A stretch of 64,000 nt of DNA from Mesorhizobium erdmanii USDA 3471 (GTDB taxonomy: Bacteria > Pseudomonadota > Alphaproteobacteria > Rhizobiales > Rhizobiaceae), in the NCBI RefSeq assembly GCF_000472705.1, contig NZ_AXAE01000011.1, positions 186,001 to 250,000 of the forward strand, read 5' to 3'. Under the pieces are notes generated by a model. The model saw only the letters and a list, made by a program, of their open reading frames with translations, was not told the DNA's origin and did no database searches. Positions 34,467-44,670 of the stretch are shown one piece after another. The first letter of the stretch is position 1; every line of letters begins with the position of its first letter. A program made the position numbers and the translations under genes.

Positions 34467-34879
34467 TTCGGCACCCCTAGGCAAACCTCGTCCAACTCGA
34501 TTGCCAGGATTCCAGCTTTGCGGTGGGTGTGCGCAAGCAAATACGACATCGATTGGCGTGGTAAAATCGATATATGGTGCCATCTCCAGCAGCGCGCCGC
34601 TCGGATTTCGAGTTCAAAGTCGCCAAACCGTGCTCCACTTCGCGATAATGGTGCAGAAATTTACGCATCTACAGCCACAGGTAGAGGATAACCTGCAGAA
34701 GCCGTGCGGATTAAGGAAACTTTAGCGCTACCGCATTTATAGTCATGTCAAGCGAAGGTCGCGGGTGGGGACGCGCCTCTTCGCAAGATGTTCCGGACTA
34801 TCGGGTCGCGCTCCCCAGCTCGGCGATCAATGGAACCCGCAAATTCCGCGTGGGATCCGAGGGGAAGAGTGGTTCAGAC
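34467..34879. other. Intergenic region between GFA and diguanylate cyclase genes
   Basis: 413 bp. It must hold the divergent promoters of both genes. The stretch about 34550-34745 is AT-richer than its surroundings (ATCGATATATGG, GCATTTATAGTCATG). An in-frame ATG at 34745 could extend the diguanylate cyclase by 45 residues but has no Shine-Dalgarno. I see no other gene. Confidence 0.5.
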
Positions 34880-35950
34880 ATGCAGCCGGCAGCAGCCCCA
34901 ACCGAACGAAGCACCGATATCGCGGCCACGGTTGTGGCGACCATGCGCCAGCTTGGCGTGCTCGGTCTGCCCCGTAACTACGAGATTTTCTACGAGGCCT
35001 TGAGCGGCACCAACCGCGAGCTCAGCCTCGCTGTGCTCTCGCTGAGCAACCGGCCGACACAGGACGAGTTGGACAAGATCGGCCGTTCTTTCTTCGCCCA
35101 GAACCACGGTCCGGGTATCGTCGAGCATGCTCGGGACGTCATCGCCAGGGAGCTCGAGGAAGTCGCATCGCTGCTGCGCAGCGAACGCAGCCACATTGAG
35201 AAATACGGCAGGATCCTCGATGAGACCTCGAGCGGCTTGAGCGGCCGCAGCCTGCTCTCCCAGGATCTTCTGCAGAAGATCGCCAACGCCATGTCGGTCG
35301 CCACCAGTTCGACCATCGATCACGGCCGGCAGGTCGCCTCGATGCTGAGCGACAAGACGGCGGAACTCGAGAGCGTCAAGTCGAAGCTCGAGGAATACAA
35401 GCGCCTGGCCGACACGGATCCATTGACCCAGATCTGGAACCGCCGCGCCTTCGACAAGGAGATCACCCGGATCTACACGAGCAACAAAGGTATCCTGTTC
35501 AATGCCCTGATCCTCGCCGACATCGATCGGTTCAAGGATATCAACGACCGCTACGGCCATCCCGTCGGCGACAAGATCATCCAGATCATCGCCGAGATCT
35601 TCCAGACCAGCATTCGCGGCGACATGTTCGTCGCCCGCACGGGCGGCGAGGAATTCGCACTGATCATCGAGGGCGCCAGCGAAGATGCAACCTACGAGAT
35701 CGCCGAGCGCATTCGCTCGCTGATCGAGCAGACGCCGTTCACCAGCAGCCAGACCGGCACGAATTACGGCACCGTGACGGTATCGATGGGCATCTGCATG
35801 GCATCGGAGGCCGAAGGCCCGGAGGACCTCTACACCAAGGCCGACCGGGCGCTCTACCGTTCGAAAGTGAGCGGACGCAATCGCGTCACCAAGCATTCGA
35901 CGATGGCCGGTCGCCCCGGCAAGAGCTGGCTACTCTACAAGAAGGACTGA
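34880..35950 (+). CDS. GGDEF diguanylate cyclase
   Basis: 356 residues from the ATG at 34880. The N-terminal half is helical, without a recognised sensor domain, and ends in a coiled coil (SDKTAELESVKSKLEEYKRL). The GGDEF domain occupies about 190-340: DTDPLTQIWNRRAF, ADIDRFKDINDRYGHPVGD and the active-site GGEEF in ARTGGEEFALII. This is a catalytically competent signature, so it should make cyclic di-GMP. No clear RxxD inhibitory site precedes the active site. No membrane segments are seen, so a soluble protein is expected. Start is uncertain (34745 is the alternative). Confidence 0.88.
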   Translation: MQPAAAPTERSTDIAATVVATMRQLGVLGLPRNYEIFYEALSGTNRELSLAVLSLSNRPTQDELDKIGRSFFAQNHGPGIVEHARDVIARELEEVASLLRSERSHIEKYGRILDETSSGLSGRSLLSQDLLQKIANAMSVATSSTIDHGRQVASMLSDKTAELESVKSKLEEYKRLADTDPLTQIWNRRAFDKEITRIYTSNKGILFNALILADIDRFKDINDRYGHPVGDKIIQIIAEIFQTSIRGDMFVARTGGEEFALIIEGASEDATYEIAERIRSLIEQTPFTSSQTGTNYGTVTVSMGICMASEAEGPEDLYTKADRALYRSKVSGRNRVTKHSTMAGRPGKSWLLYKKD

Positions 35951-35980
35951 CGCCGTAGTTCTTGCCGATCGCTGAAACAG

Positions 35981-36010
35981 AAAAGGCGCCCGATCTCCCA
36001 GGCGCCTTTT
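35981..36010 (+). terminator. Intrinsic terminator after the diguanylate cyclase gene
   Basis: AAAAGGCGCC, a 10-nt loop, then GGCGCCTTTT: a perfect 10-bp stem ending in a T-run, 30 bp after the stop codon. It could work in both directions. Confidence 0.9.
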
Positions 36011-36049
36011 CGTTATCGGCTAATTGGTGCGATCAAGTGTGTTGAGATT

Positions 36050-36175
36050 CAGGTTAGGCCGAGCCGAAAACGGCGGGTTCCAAGAACTGGAGCGGAGCGT
36101 ATTTAAAGTACGTGAGCACCGGAAGCGCAGGAAATCGACGTTTGCAGGCCGACATCACCTGAATATCTGCACGCC
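36050..36175. other. Intergenic block, possible repeat element
   Basis: Between the terminator and the DAHP synthase stop lies a block containing AAAGTACGTGAGCACCGGAA and AGCGCAGGAAATCGACG. In the reverse frame it could read as a 33-residue peptide (MSACKRRFPALPVLTYFKYA...). It reminds me of short repeated intergenic segments in rhizobial genomes, but this needs a genome search. No gene is called. Confidence 0.3.
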
Positions 36176-37549
36176 TTAGCCGTTGGCGACCTGCTTGTGC
36201 TGCACCGGATGGCTTTTCTTCAGCAGGTCCGAGACCAGGAAGGCAAGTTCGATCGCCTGATCGGCGTTGAGGCGCGGGTCGCAATGGGTGTGGTAGCGGT
36301 CCTGCAATTCCTCGGCGGTGATGGCGCGCGCACCGCCCGTGCATTCGGTGACGTTCTTGCCGGTCATCTCGACATGGATGCCGCCGGGATGCGTGCCTTC
36401 GGCGCGGTGCACCTCGAAGAAGGTCTGCACTTCCTTCAGGATGCGGTCGAACGGCCGCGTCTTGTAGCCGGCGGCCTCGATCGTGTTGCCATGCATCGGG
36501 TCCGACGACCAGACCACGCTGCGGCCTTCCTTCTGCACCGCGCGCACCAGCTTCGGCAGATGGTCGGCGACCTTGTCGGAACCGAAGCGGGCGATCAACG
36601 TCAGCCGGCCGGGCTCGTTCTCGGGGTTGAGCAGGTCGATCAGTTCCAGCAAGCCGTCAGCGGTCAGCGACGGGCCGCATTTCAGGCCGAGCGGGTTCTT
36701 GATGCCCCTGCAATACTCGACATGCGCATGATCGGGCTGGCGCGTGCGGTCGCCGATCCAGATCATGTGGCCCGAGGTGGCGTACCAGTCACCCGAGGTC
36801 GAATCGACGCGGGTCAGCGCCTCTTCATAGCCGAGCAGCAGTGCTTCATGGCTGGTGTAGAAATCGGTCTCGCGCAGCGCATAATTGGTCTCCGAGGTGA
36901 TGCCGACGGCCTTCATGAAGTCCATCGTTTCGGTGATGCGGTTGGCCAGCGACTCGTATTTCTCGCCCTGCGGGCTGTCGGAGACGAAGCCCAGCATCCA
37001 GCGATGCACGTTCTCCAGACTGGCATAGCCGCCCTGGGCGAAGGCGCGCAGAAGATTGAGCGTCGCCGCCGACTGGCGGTACGCCATTTCCTGGCGGGCG
37101 GGATCGGGAATGCGCGACTTCTGGTCGAATTCGATGCCGTTGATGATATCGCCGCGATAGCTGGGCAGCGTCACGCCACCCTTGGTCTCGTTGTCGGACG
37201 AGCGCGGCTTGGCGAACTGGCCGGCGACGCGGCCGACCTTCACCACCGGCTGCGCGCCGGCAAAGGTCAAGACGACCGACATCTGCAGGAAGACGCGGAA
37301 GAAGTCGCGGATGTTGTCGGCGCCATGTTCGGCAAAGCTTTCGGCGCAATCGCCACCCTGGAGCAGGAAGGCGTCGCCGTTTGCGACCGCCGCCAGCTGC
37401 TTCTTCAGCTTGCGTGCCTCGCCGGCAAAGACCAGCGGCGGAAAGGTGGCGAGCTGGGCTTCCGTGTTCTTCAGCGCGGCAAGGTCCGGATAAGCAGGAA
37501 CCTGCTTGATCGGCTTTGCTCTCCAAGAATTCGGCGACCATTTCGTCAT
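36176..37549 (-). CDS. Class II 3-deoxy-7-phosphoheptulonate (DAHP) synthase
   Basis: 457 residues, plant-type (class II). Visible family blocks: [61 protein letters not shown] and [19 protein letters not shown]. It catalyses phosphoenolpyruvate plus erythrose 4-phosphate to DAHP, the first step of aromatic amino-acid synthesis. The ATG at 37549 is preferred over a TTG four codons upstream. It is monocistronic, with mfd 137 bp upstream in the same direction. Confidence 0.95.
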   Translation of the reverse strand: MTKWSPNSWRAKPIKQVPAYPDLAALKNTEAQLATFPPLVFAGEARKLKKQLAAVANGDAFLLQGGDCAESFAEHGADNIRDFFRVFLQMSVVLTFAGAQPVVKVGRVAGQFAKPRSSDNETKGGVTLPSYRGDIINGIEFDQKSRIPDPARQEMAYRQSAATLNLLRAFAQGGYASLENVHRWMLGFVSDSPQGEKYESLANRITETMDFMKAVGITSETNYALRETDFYTSHEALLLGYEEALTRVDSTSGDWYATSGHMIWIGDRTRQPDHAHVEYCRGIKNPLGLKCGPSLTADGLLELIDLLNPENEPGRLTLIARFGSDKVADHLPKLVRAVQKEGRSVVWSSDPMHGNTIEAAGYKTRPFDRILKEVQTFFEVHRAEGTHPGGIHVEMTGKNVTECTGGARAITAEELQDRYHTHCDPRLNADQAIELAFLVSDLLKKSHPVQHKQVANG

Positions 37550-37685
37550 CGCTGCACCCAACGCTCTTTCCGGCGGGTATCATCACCCGCCATTTCCCGC
37601 CCCTATATGGGGTGGCGGCTCCATACACGAAGCCGATTTCCTATTCTAGACTGGAATTTCAGCGCTGGCGAATGATGGCCAGACG

Positions 37686-40600
37686 CTAAGCCGCCTTCTC
37701 GACCACCACCAATCGCGCCAGTTGCGTCATGACCACCGCCGAGCCCGCCAACCGCTTCTCGGCCGTCGGCCAGTCGCGGATGAAAACGACGCTGTGGTCC
37801 GGCCGGATCTTGGCCAAGGCCCCCTGTTCGCCGATGAACTTGACCAGTCCGACCGGGTTGGAGAATTCGCGCTTGCGGAAATGGATGACGACGCCCTTCG
37901 GCCCGGCATCGAGCTTCTCGACATTGGCCTTGCGGCAAAGCGCCTTGATGAAGACGATCTTCAACAGATGCTTCACCTCGTCCGGGAGCGGGCCGAAGCG
38001 GTCGATCAGCTCGGCGCCGAAAGCGTCGATCTCCTCGGTGTTTTCGAGATCGCCGAGACGGCGGTAGAGCGCCAGCCTGAGCTGCAGGTCGGGCACATAG
38101 CTTTCCGGGATCATCACCGCCGTGCCGACGGCGATCTGCGGCGACCAGCCGCCATCCTGGACCTCGCCGGAATCCTTCACCTCGGCAACGGCCTCCTCCA
38201 GCATCTGCTGGTAGAGCTCGAAACCGACCTCCTTGATATGGCCGGACTGCTCCTCGCCCAGAAGATTGCCGGCGCCCCTGATGTCGAGATCATGGCTGGC
38301 CAGCTGGAAGCCGGCGCCCAGCGTGTCGAGCGACTGCAGCACCTTCAGCCGGCGCTCGGCGGTGTCGGTCAGCTTGCGGTTGGCCGGCAGCGTGAACAGC
38401 GCATAAGCGCGCACCTTGGAACGGCCGACGCGACCACGCAACTGGTAGAGCTGCGACAGGCCGAACATGTCGGCGCGGTGGATGATCAGCGTGTTGGCGG
38501 TCGGGATGTCGAGACCGGATTCGACGATGGTCGTCGACAGAAGCACGTCGTACTGGCCGTCATAGAAGGCATTCATGATGTCGTCGAGTTCGCCCGGCGG
38601 CATCTGGCCATGGGCCACCGCAACTTTCAGCTCGGGGACGGATTCTTTCAGGAAATCATGGATTTCGGCGAGATCGCTGATGCGTGGCACGACATAGAAG
38701 GAATGGCCGCCACGGTAGCGTTCGCGCAGCAGCGTCTCACGGATGACCAGCGGATCGAACGGCGAGATGAAGGTGCGCACCGCCATGCGGTCGACGGGCG
38801 GCGTGGCGATCAGCGACAGTTCGCGCACGCCCGTCAGCGCCAGTTGCAGCGTGCGCGGGATCGGCGTCGCCGACAGCGTCAGCACATGGACGTCGGTCTT
38901 CAGGTCCTTCAGCCGCTCCTTGTGCTTGACGCCGAAGTGCTGCTCCTCGTCGATGATCAGCAGGCCGAGGTTCTTGAACGAGATCGACGATCCGAGCAGC
39001 GCATGAGTGCCGACGACGATGTCGACCTGACCTTCGGCCAGAGCCTTCTTCGTCTCCGCCAGTTCCTTGGCTCCGACCAGCCGCGAGGCCTGGGCAACGC
39101 GGATAGGCAGGCCGGAAAAGCGCTGCGAAAACGTCTTGAAATGCTGGCGCGACAACAGCGTCGTCGGCACCACCACGGCGACCTGGAAGCCTTCCATGGC
39201 CGCGATGAAGGCGGCGCGCAACGCCACTTCGGTCTTGCCGAAACCGACATCGCCGCAGATGAGCCGGTCCATCGGCTTGCCGGCGCCGAGGTCGTCCCTG
39301 ACCGAGTCGATCGCCGTCTGTTGATCGTCTGTTTCCTCATAGGGGAAACGCGCGGCAAATTCGTCGTACAGGCCTTCGGCCGGCACCAGCGCCGGCGCGG
39401 CGCGCATCTGGCGTTCGGCGGCGATGCGGATCAGCTGCCCGGCCATATCGAGCAGGCGCCGCTTCAGCTTTGCCTTGCGTGACTGCCAGGCGCCGCCGCC
39501 GAGCTTGTCCAGCGTCGCCTCGGCTGTGTCAGAGCCGTAGCGTGACAGAAGCTCGATGTTTTCCACCGGTAGGAACAGCCGGTCGTCGCCGGCATAGTGG
39601 ATTTCCAGGCAGTCATGCGGCGCACCAACCGCCTCGATGGTGCGCAAGCCGATGAAGCGGCCGATGCCGTGGTCGGCATGGACGACGATATCGCCGGCCG
39701 ACAAGGCCGAGGCCTCGGCAATGAAGTCGGACGCACGCTTCTTGCGCTTCGAGCGCCGGATCAACCGGTCGCCCAGAATGTCCTGTTCGGCGACGACGAC
39801 CAGCTTTTCGGTCTCGAATCCGGATTCGAGCGGCAGCACGGCAAGCGCCGCCTGCCCCGGCTCGAGCTTTTCCGCTTCGGCAAGCGTTTCGACCTGCTTG
39901 AGATTGCCCAGATGATGCTCGGCGAGGATCTGGCCGAGCCGGTCGAGCGAGCCTTCGGTCCAGCCGGCGATGACGACGCGGCGGCGCGCCGCGCGTTCGT
40001 CGGCGATGTGCCTAACGACGACGTCGAAGACATTCACGTTGGGATCGGCGCGTTCCTCGACGAAGCTGCGGCCATGTCGCGAGCCGGCGTGGTAGACCTT
40101 TTTCGCACCGGCATCCGGCGCGTCGAACGGCGTGAAGTCGATCGCTTCGCGCGGCCCGAGCGAGGCAATCAGGTTTTCCGGCGACAGGTAAAGCAGATCC
40201 GGCGCCACCGGCTTGTAGGGCACCGCATCCTTCAGCGCGGCGTCGGCCTGCTTCCGGCGCGCCTCGTAGTGGTCGAGGATCAGCGTATGGCGTTCAGCCA
40301 GCGCCTCATGCGCCAGATGGTCGAAAACAACCGGCGTATCCGGCAGATAATCGAACACCGTCTCCAGCCGCTCGTAGAAGAACGGCAGCCAGTGCTCCAT
40401 GCCGGCGAAGCGCCTGCCCTCGCTGACCGCCGCGTAAAGCCCGTCATCGCGCTGCGGGGCGCCAAAGGCCTCGATATAAGAGCGGCGGAAGCGGCTTATG
40501 GTTCCTGGTGTCAGCGCCACTTCGCTCATCGCCTGCAGCGCCATCGATTTGCGCTGTCCGGTGGTGCGCTGGGTGGCGGCGTCGAAGACGCGGATCGATT

Positions 40601-41189
40601 CCAGCGTATCGCCGAAGAAATCGAGCCTCAGCGCCTCGGTCCAGCCCGGGGCGAACAGGTCGAGAATGCCGCCGCGCACGGCGAACTCGCCGATGCCGCG
40701 CACCGTCGGCACGCGCTCGAAGCCTGATGTTTCCAGTCGCGCGATCAGCGCATTCATGTCGATCTGGTTGCCGGGTCTGGCGTGAAACGTCTGCGCTTCG
40801 ACAAGATCGGCCGGTGGAATGCGCTGCAGCAGTGCATTGGCGGTGGTGAGGATGACGGCGCGATGCGGCTTCTTCGCCAGCGCGATCATGGCGGTGAGCG
40901 CGTCGACACGCTTGGCGGCGGCGTCCGAACCGGGCGAAACGCGATCGTAGGGCAGACAATCCCAGGCCGGCAGTTCCAACACCGGCAGGCCTGGTGCGGC
41001 GAAGGCCAATGCCTCGATGATCGCCGGCAGGCGCTGGCCGTCTCGCGCCACGAACAGCACCGGCTTGTCGGGCGCGATTTCGAGTGCGGCCTGCACCAGC
41101 GCGAAGGCTTCGTAGCCGTCGGCAACCCCGTCGACGATAAACTGGCCGGCACGGCCTTTCGGCAGACCTATGGTGGGAACAAGGCTCAT
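37686..41189 (-). CDS. mfd: Transcription-repair coupling factor
   Basis: 1167 residues, the usual Mfd length. The N-terminus holds the UvrB-homology region (LPAWDCLPYDRVSPG), then the CarD-like RNA-polymerase interaction domain (SAGDIVVHADHGIGRFIGL), the RecG-like helicase with Walker A GDVGFGKTEVALRAAF and DEEQHFG box, and the C-terminal TRCF domain. It removes stalled RNA polymerase and recruits UvrA. The ATG at 41189 (MSLVPTIGLPKGRAG) is chosen; a longer frame runs upstream to 41312 without family similarity. Confidence 0.95.
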   Translation of the reverse strand: MSLVPTIGLPKGRAGQFIVDGVADGYEAFALVQAALEIAPDKPVLFVARDGQRLPAIIEALAFAAPGLPVLELPAWDCLPYDRVSPGSDAAAKRVDALTAMIALAKKPHRAVILTTANALLQRIPPADLVEAQTFHARPGNQIDMNALIARLETSGFERVPTVRGIGEFAVRGGILDLFAPGWTEALRLDFFGDTLESIRVFDAATQRTTGQRKSMALQAMSEVALTPGTISRFRRSYIEAFGAPQRDDGLYAAVSEGRRFAGMEHWLPFFYERLETVFDYLPDTPVVFDHLAHEALAERHTLILDHYEARRKQADAALKDAVPYKPVAPDLLYLSPENLIASLGPREAIDFTPFDAPDAGAKKVYHAGSRHGRSFVEERADPNVNVFDVVVRHIADERAARRRVVIAGWTEGSLDRLGQILAEHHLGNLKQVETLAEAEKLEPGQAALAVLPLESGFETEKLVVVAEQDILGDRLIRRSKRKKRASDFIAEASALSAGDIVVHADHGIGRFIGLRTIEAVGAPHDCLEIHYAGDDRLFLPVENIELLSRYGSDTAEATLDKLGGGAWQSRKAKLKRRLLDMAGQLIRIAAERQMRAAPALVPAEGLYDEFAARFPYEETDDQQTAIDSVRDDLGAGKPMDRLICGDVGFGKTEVALRAAFIAAMEGFQVAVVVPTTLLSRQHFKTFSQRFSGLPIRVAQASRLVGAKELAETKKALAEGQVDIVVGTHALLGSSISFKNLGLLIIDEEQHFGVKHKERLKDLKTDVHVLTLSATPIPRTLQLALTGVRELSLIATPPVDRMAVRTFISPFDPLVIRETLLRERYRGGHSFYVVPRISDLAEIHDFLKESVPELKVAVAHGQMPPGELDDIMNAFYDGQYDVLLSTTIVESGLDIPTANTLIIHRADMFGLSQLYQLRGRVGRSKVRAYALFTLPANRKLTDTAERRLKVLQSLDTLGAGFQLASHDLDIRGAGNLLGEEQSGHIKEVGFELYQQMLEEAVAEVKDSGEVQDGGWSPQIAVGTAVMIPESYVPDLQLRLALYRRLGDLENTEEIDAFGAELIDRFGPLPDEVKHLLKIVFIKALCRKANVEKLDAGPKGVVIHFRKREFSNPVGLVKFIGEQGALAKIRPDHSVVFIRDWPTAEKRLAGSAVVMTQLARLVVVEKAA

Positions 41190-41260
41190 CAAATCACGGT
41201 CTTGATTATCGCAATTCCCGTCGGAAAACCGCTTTGCGCTTTTCTTAGAATTGCTTGTGT

Positions 41261-41548
41261 TCAGAATGTCATGGTCCGGCGGGACGCCAGGATCTTTTGC
41301 AGGACCGCACAATCGATATCCTGGGGGATCGGGCGTTCGCCAGTGATCAACGGCAGGAATTCGGTGTCGGGAATATCGAGGAGCCTTTCATATTGGTCGA
41401 TTTCCTCGCCGGTCAAGGCACCGATCTCGGCGTCGGCAAAGGTGCCGAGGATGAGATCCATCTCGCGCATGCCACGATGCCAGGAGCGGAACAAGAGCTT
41501 GCGGCGGTGGGCGTCCAGCGCCTCGCTCGATCGTTTCGTTCCGGTCAT
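41261..41548 (-). CDS. sdhE: Succinate dehydrogenase assembly factor 2 (SdhE)
   Basis: 95 residues with the RGxxE-type motif in FRSWHRGMREMDLILG, the hallmark of SdhE/YgfY, and the usual EIDQYERLLDIPDTEF block. It promotes covalent FAD attachment to SdhA. It lies directly upstream of mfd in the same direction and is divergent from recG (92-bp gap). In many alphaproteobacteria sdhE sits between recG and mfd, and the order here agrees. Confidence 0.92.
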   Translation of the reverse strand: MTGTKRSSEALDAHRRKLLFRSWHRGMREMDLILGTFADAEIGALTGEEIDQYERLLDIPDTEFLPLITGERPIPQDIDCAVLQKILASRRTMTF

Positions 41549-41640
41549 TGTGCCGCATCCTCACTTGCTGCGGCGCATATAGCGTGGATAGAAGGTGCTG
41601 TCAGCCTTGCGCTGAGGCCGTCGCAACATAAGCTGACATT

Positions 41641-43749
41641 ATGCGTCCTTCCATCCTCGATCCGCTGTTCGTCCCGATCACTTCGCTTGCCGGCGTCGGG
41701 CCGAAGGTTGGCGCGTTGATCGAGAAGGTCGTCACGGCTGACCTCGGTGATCGCGCGGCCCGTGCGGGCGACCTTCTGTTCGTGCTGCCGCATACCGTCA
41801 TCGACCGCCGCAGCCGGCCAGGAATCGCAGGTGCCGCGGAAGGCCAGATCGTCACCCTCGACCTGCGCATCGACCGCCATCAGCCGCCGCCGCGCGGCAA
41901 CAGGGCGGTGCCGTACCGGGTCTACGCCCATGACGACACCGGCGAAATCGGCCTGACTTTTTTCCATGCCCACGCGGCCTATCTCGAAAAAGCTATGCCC
42001 GTTGGCGAGCATGTCGTGGTCTCCGGCCGCATGGAATGGTTCAACGGCCGCCCGACCATGGTCCACCCCGACCATATCGCCCTGGCCAGCGAGGCGGAAA
42101 ACCTGCCGCTGGTCGAACCGGTCTATCCGCTCACCGCAGGGCTCTCCGGCAAGGTGCTACGCCGCGCGATCGGCCAGGCGCTGGCGCGCCTGCCCGAATT
42201 GCCGGAATGGCAGGATGCCGCTTTCATGCGCCGGCATACCTTTCCCACCTTTGCCGATGCGCTTACCCGCATCCACAATCCGGCCGACCCGATCGACGTT
42301 TCCATTGATGGCGCTGCCTGGCGCCGCCTTGCCTATGACGAGTTGCTGGCCGGCCAGGTCTCGCTGGCGCTGGTGCGGTCAAAGGTCCGCCGCCTGTCCG
42401 GGCGTCCCCTGGTTGGCGACGGCCGCATTGTCGAGAGACTGCGCGCCGCCCTTCCCTATTCGCTGACCGCGAGCCAGGAATTCGCGCTGGCCGAAATCAA
42501 TGCCGACCTTGCCGATCCCGAGCGCATGCTACGGCTGCTGCAGGGCGATGTCGGGTCCGGCAAGACTGTGGTGGCGCTGCTCGCCATGGCGCGCGCCGTC
42601 GAGGCCGGCGGCCAGGCGGCACTGATGGCGCCGACCGAAATCCTGGCGCGGCAGCACTTGGCGACCATCGCGCCACTAGCCGCCAAGGTCGGGCTGCGCG
42701 TCGCCATCCTGACCGGCCGCGAGAAAGGCCGCGAACGCACCGACACGTTGGCCGGCCTGGCCAACGGCGAGATCGACATCGTCGTCGGCACCCACGCACT
42801 GTTCCAGGAGACGGTCACCTTCCACGATCTTGTGCTCGCCGTCATCGACGAGCAGCATCGCTTCGGTGTCCACCAGCGGCTTGCCATCACCGCCAAGGGC
42901 GATGCGCCCGACATGCTGGTGATGACGGCGACCCCGATCCCGCGCACGCTGGTGCTGACCGCCTTTGGCGACATGGATGTGTCGAAACTGACGGAGAAAC
43001 CGGCCGGCCGCCAGCCGATCCGCACCGTCACGTTGCCGCTTGAGCGGCTGGACGAACTGGTCGCTCGCATGGAGGACGCGGTCGCAGGCGGCCAGAAGAT
43101 CTACTGGATCTGTCCATTGGTCGAGGAATCCGAAGAGATCAAGCTGATGTCGGCCGAGGACCGCTTTGCTTCACTGAAGCCGCTGTTCGGCGACCAGATC
43201 GGCCTTGTCCATGGCCGCATGAAGGGCGCCGAGAAAGACCAGGCGATGCGCGCCTTCAAACAGGGCGAGACCCGCATCCTGATCGCCACCACGGTCATCG
43301 AGGTCGGCGTCGACGTGCCTGACGCCACGGTCATGGTCATCGAACATGCCGAGCGTTTTGGCCTCGCGCAACTGCACCAGCTGCGCGGCCGGGTCGGGCG
43401 CGGCGACAAGCCTTCCTCGTGCGTACTGCTCTACAAGGATCCGCTCGGCGAGACCGCAAAACGCCGGCTTTCTGTCATGCGCGAGACCGAGGACGGCTTC
43501 TTGATCGCCGAGGAAGACCTGAAATTGCGCGGCGAAGGCGAGCTTTTGGGAACCCGCCAGTCGGGCACGCCGGGCTTCCAAGTGGCGCGGATCGAGGCGC
43601 ATGCCGATCTGCTGGAGGCTGCGCGCGACGACGCCAGGCTGATCCTGTCACGCGACCCGGAGCTGCAATCCGACCGGGGCGAAGCGCTGCGCCTGTTGCT
43701 CTATTTGTTCGGCCGCGACGAGGCGGTGCGGCTCTTGCGCGCCGGATGA
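41641..43749 (+). CDS. recG: ATP-dependent DNA helicase RecG
   Basis: 702 residues. The wedge/OB domain (about 60-160) is followed by the helicase core: Walker A GDVGSGKTVVALLAMA, the DEQHRFG box, MTATPIPRTL (motif III), and the C-terminal TRG-like part ATTVIEVGVDVPDATVM then QLHQLRGRVGRG. It remodels stalled replication forks and branched DNA. Its last 49 bp overlap the convergent DUF502 gene. Confidence 0.95.
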   Translation: MRPSILDPLFVPITSLAGVGPKVGALIEKVVTADLGDRAARAGDLLFVLPHTVIDRRSRPGIAGAAEGQIVTLDLRIDRHQPPPRGNRAVPYRVYAHDDTGEIGLTFFHAHAAYLEKAMPVGEHVVVSGRMEWFNGRPTMVHPDHIALASEAENLPLVEPVYPLTAGLSGKVLRRAIGQALARLPELPEWQDAAFMRRHTFPTFADALTRIHNPADPIDVSIDGAAWRRLAYDELLAGQVSLALVRSKVRRLSGRPLVGDGRIVERLRAALPYSLTASQEFALAEINADLADPERMLRLLQGDVGSGKTVVALLAMARAVEAGGQAALMAPTEILARQHLATIAPLAAKVGLRVAILTGREKGRERTDTLAGLANGEIDIVVGTHALFQETVTFHDLVLAVIDEQHRFGVHQRLAITAKGDAPDMLVMTATPIPRTLVLTAFGDMDVSKLTEKPAGRQPIRTVTLPLERLDELVARMEDAVAGGQKIYWICPLVEESEEIKLMSAEDRFASLKPLFGDQIGLVHGRMKGAEKDQAMRAFKQGETRILIATTVIEVGVDVPDATVMVIEHAERFGLAQLHQLRGRVGRGDKPSSCVLLYKDPLGETAKRRLSVMRETEDGFLIAEEDLKLRGEGELLGTRQSGTPGFQVARIEAHADLLEAARDDARLILSRDPELQSDRGEALRLLLYLFGRDEAVRLLRAG

Positions 43750-44453
43750 GGCCCCAGTGGCGGATTGGCCACCATTCCATTGATAGGTTCGCCGTTCAGC
43801 GTCACCATCTTTGTCTTCACCTCGGGCGCCACCAGCCCTGCGGAAACGATCAGCTTGGCGCCGTCCTCGATCGTCATGTCGAGCAGCACGATGTCCGACT
43901 TCAGCACATACATCAGGAAGCCGGTCGTCGGGTTCGGCGTGCAAGGCATGAACACGGCGATCAACGGGTCGCCTTCCTGGTCGAGCTTCTGGTTGATCTC
44001 GGTTTCCTTCTCGCTGGCGACGAACACCAGCGACCACACGCCCTTGCGCGGATATTCGACCAGCCCGACCTGCCGGAACATGTCGCCCTTGTTCGACAGC
44101 ACGGTCTCGAAAATCTGCTTCAGCGAGCCATAGATGCCGCGCACCAGCGGCATGCGGCCAAGCAGGCGCTCGCCGAACCCGACAATGGCGCGGCCGACGA
44201 TGTTGGCGGTGAGAAAACCGATCAGCGTGATCAGGATCAAGGCGACGATCAGCCCAAACCCCGGGACCGGGAACGGCAAATAGGTGTCTGGACTATAACG
44301 CGCCGGAATATAGGGTTTTACCCAGGAATCGACCCAGCCGATGAACGACCAGGCGATGTAGGCGGTGATCGCCAGCGGCGCGCAGACGATGAAACCCGTG
44401 AGGAAATAGTTCCTCAGCCGGGTCATGCCGGAGGTCTTGGGAGCGTCGGACAT
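43701..44453 (-). CDS. DUF502 membrane protein
   Basis: 250 residues. Two membrane segments (LRNYFLTGFIVCAPLAITAY and PGFGLIVALILITLIGFLTA) are followed by the DUF502 block (RMPLVRGIYGSLKQIFETVL ... GVWSLVFVASE ... PCTPNPTTGFLMYV). Function unknown; the family is widespread in the inner membrane. The C-terminal codons overlap the end of recG. Confidence 0.85.
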   Translation of the reverse strand: MSDAPKTSGMTRLRNYFLTGFIVCAPLAITAYIAWSFIGWVDSWVKPYIPARYSPDTYLPFPVPGFGLIVALILITLIGFLTANIVGRAIVGFGERLLGRMPLVRGIYGSLKQIFETVLSNKGDMFRQVGLVEYPRKGVWSLVFVASEKETEINQKLDQEGDPLIAVFMPCTPNPTTGFLMYVLKSDIVLLDMTIEDGAKLIVSAGLVAPEVKTKMVTLNGEPINGMVANPPLGPHPARKSRTASSRPNK

Positions 44454-44670
44454 GGTTCACCGGGGCGCGGGTTGCAGCGCAACATTAATGAACCGCCGCA
44501 AGCTTTGGAACTGCGAAGTTTTTAAAAGAGTGCCTTTGCAACCGCGTCGACGGGAGGCCCAAACGGAGCCGTTTCCGTCGACCACCAGCCGAAAACAATC
44601 GCCCTTTCTCGGGTCCGCGCAGGAGCTTGGCTCCTGCTTCGCCCGTGGATGACGAAGGTATGGGGCGAAC

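Noticed and set aside
36176..37675. Plus-strand frame opposite the DAHP synthase
   Set aside because: It is a shadow of a well-conserved class II DAHP synthase on the minus strand.
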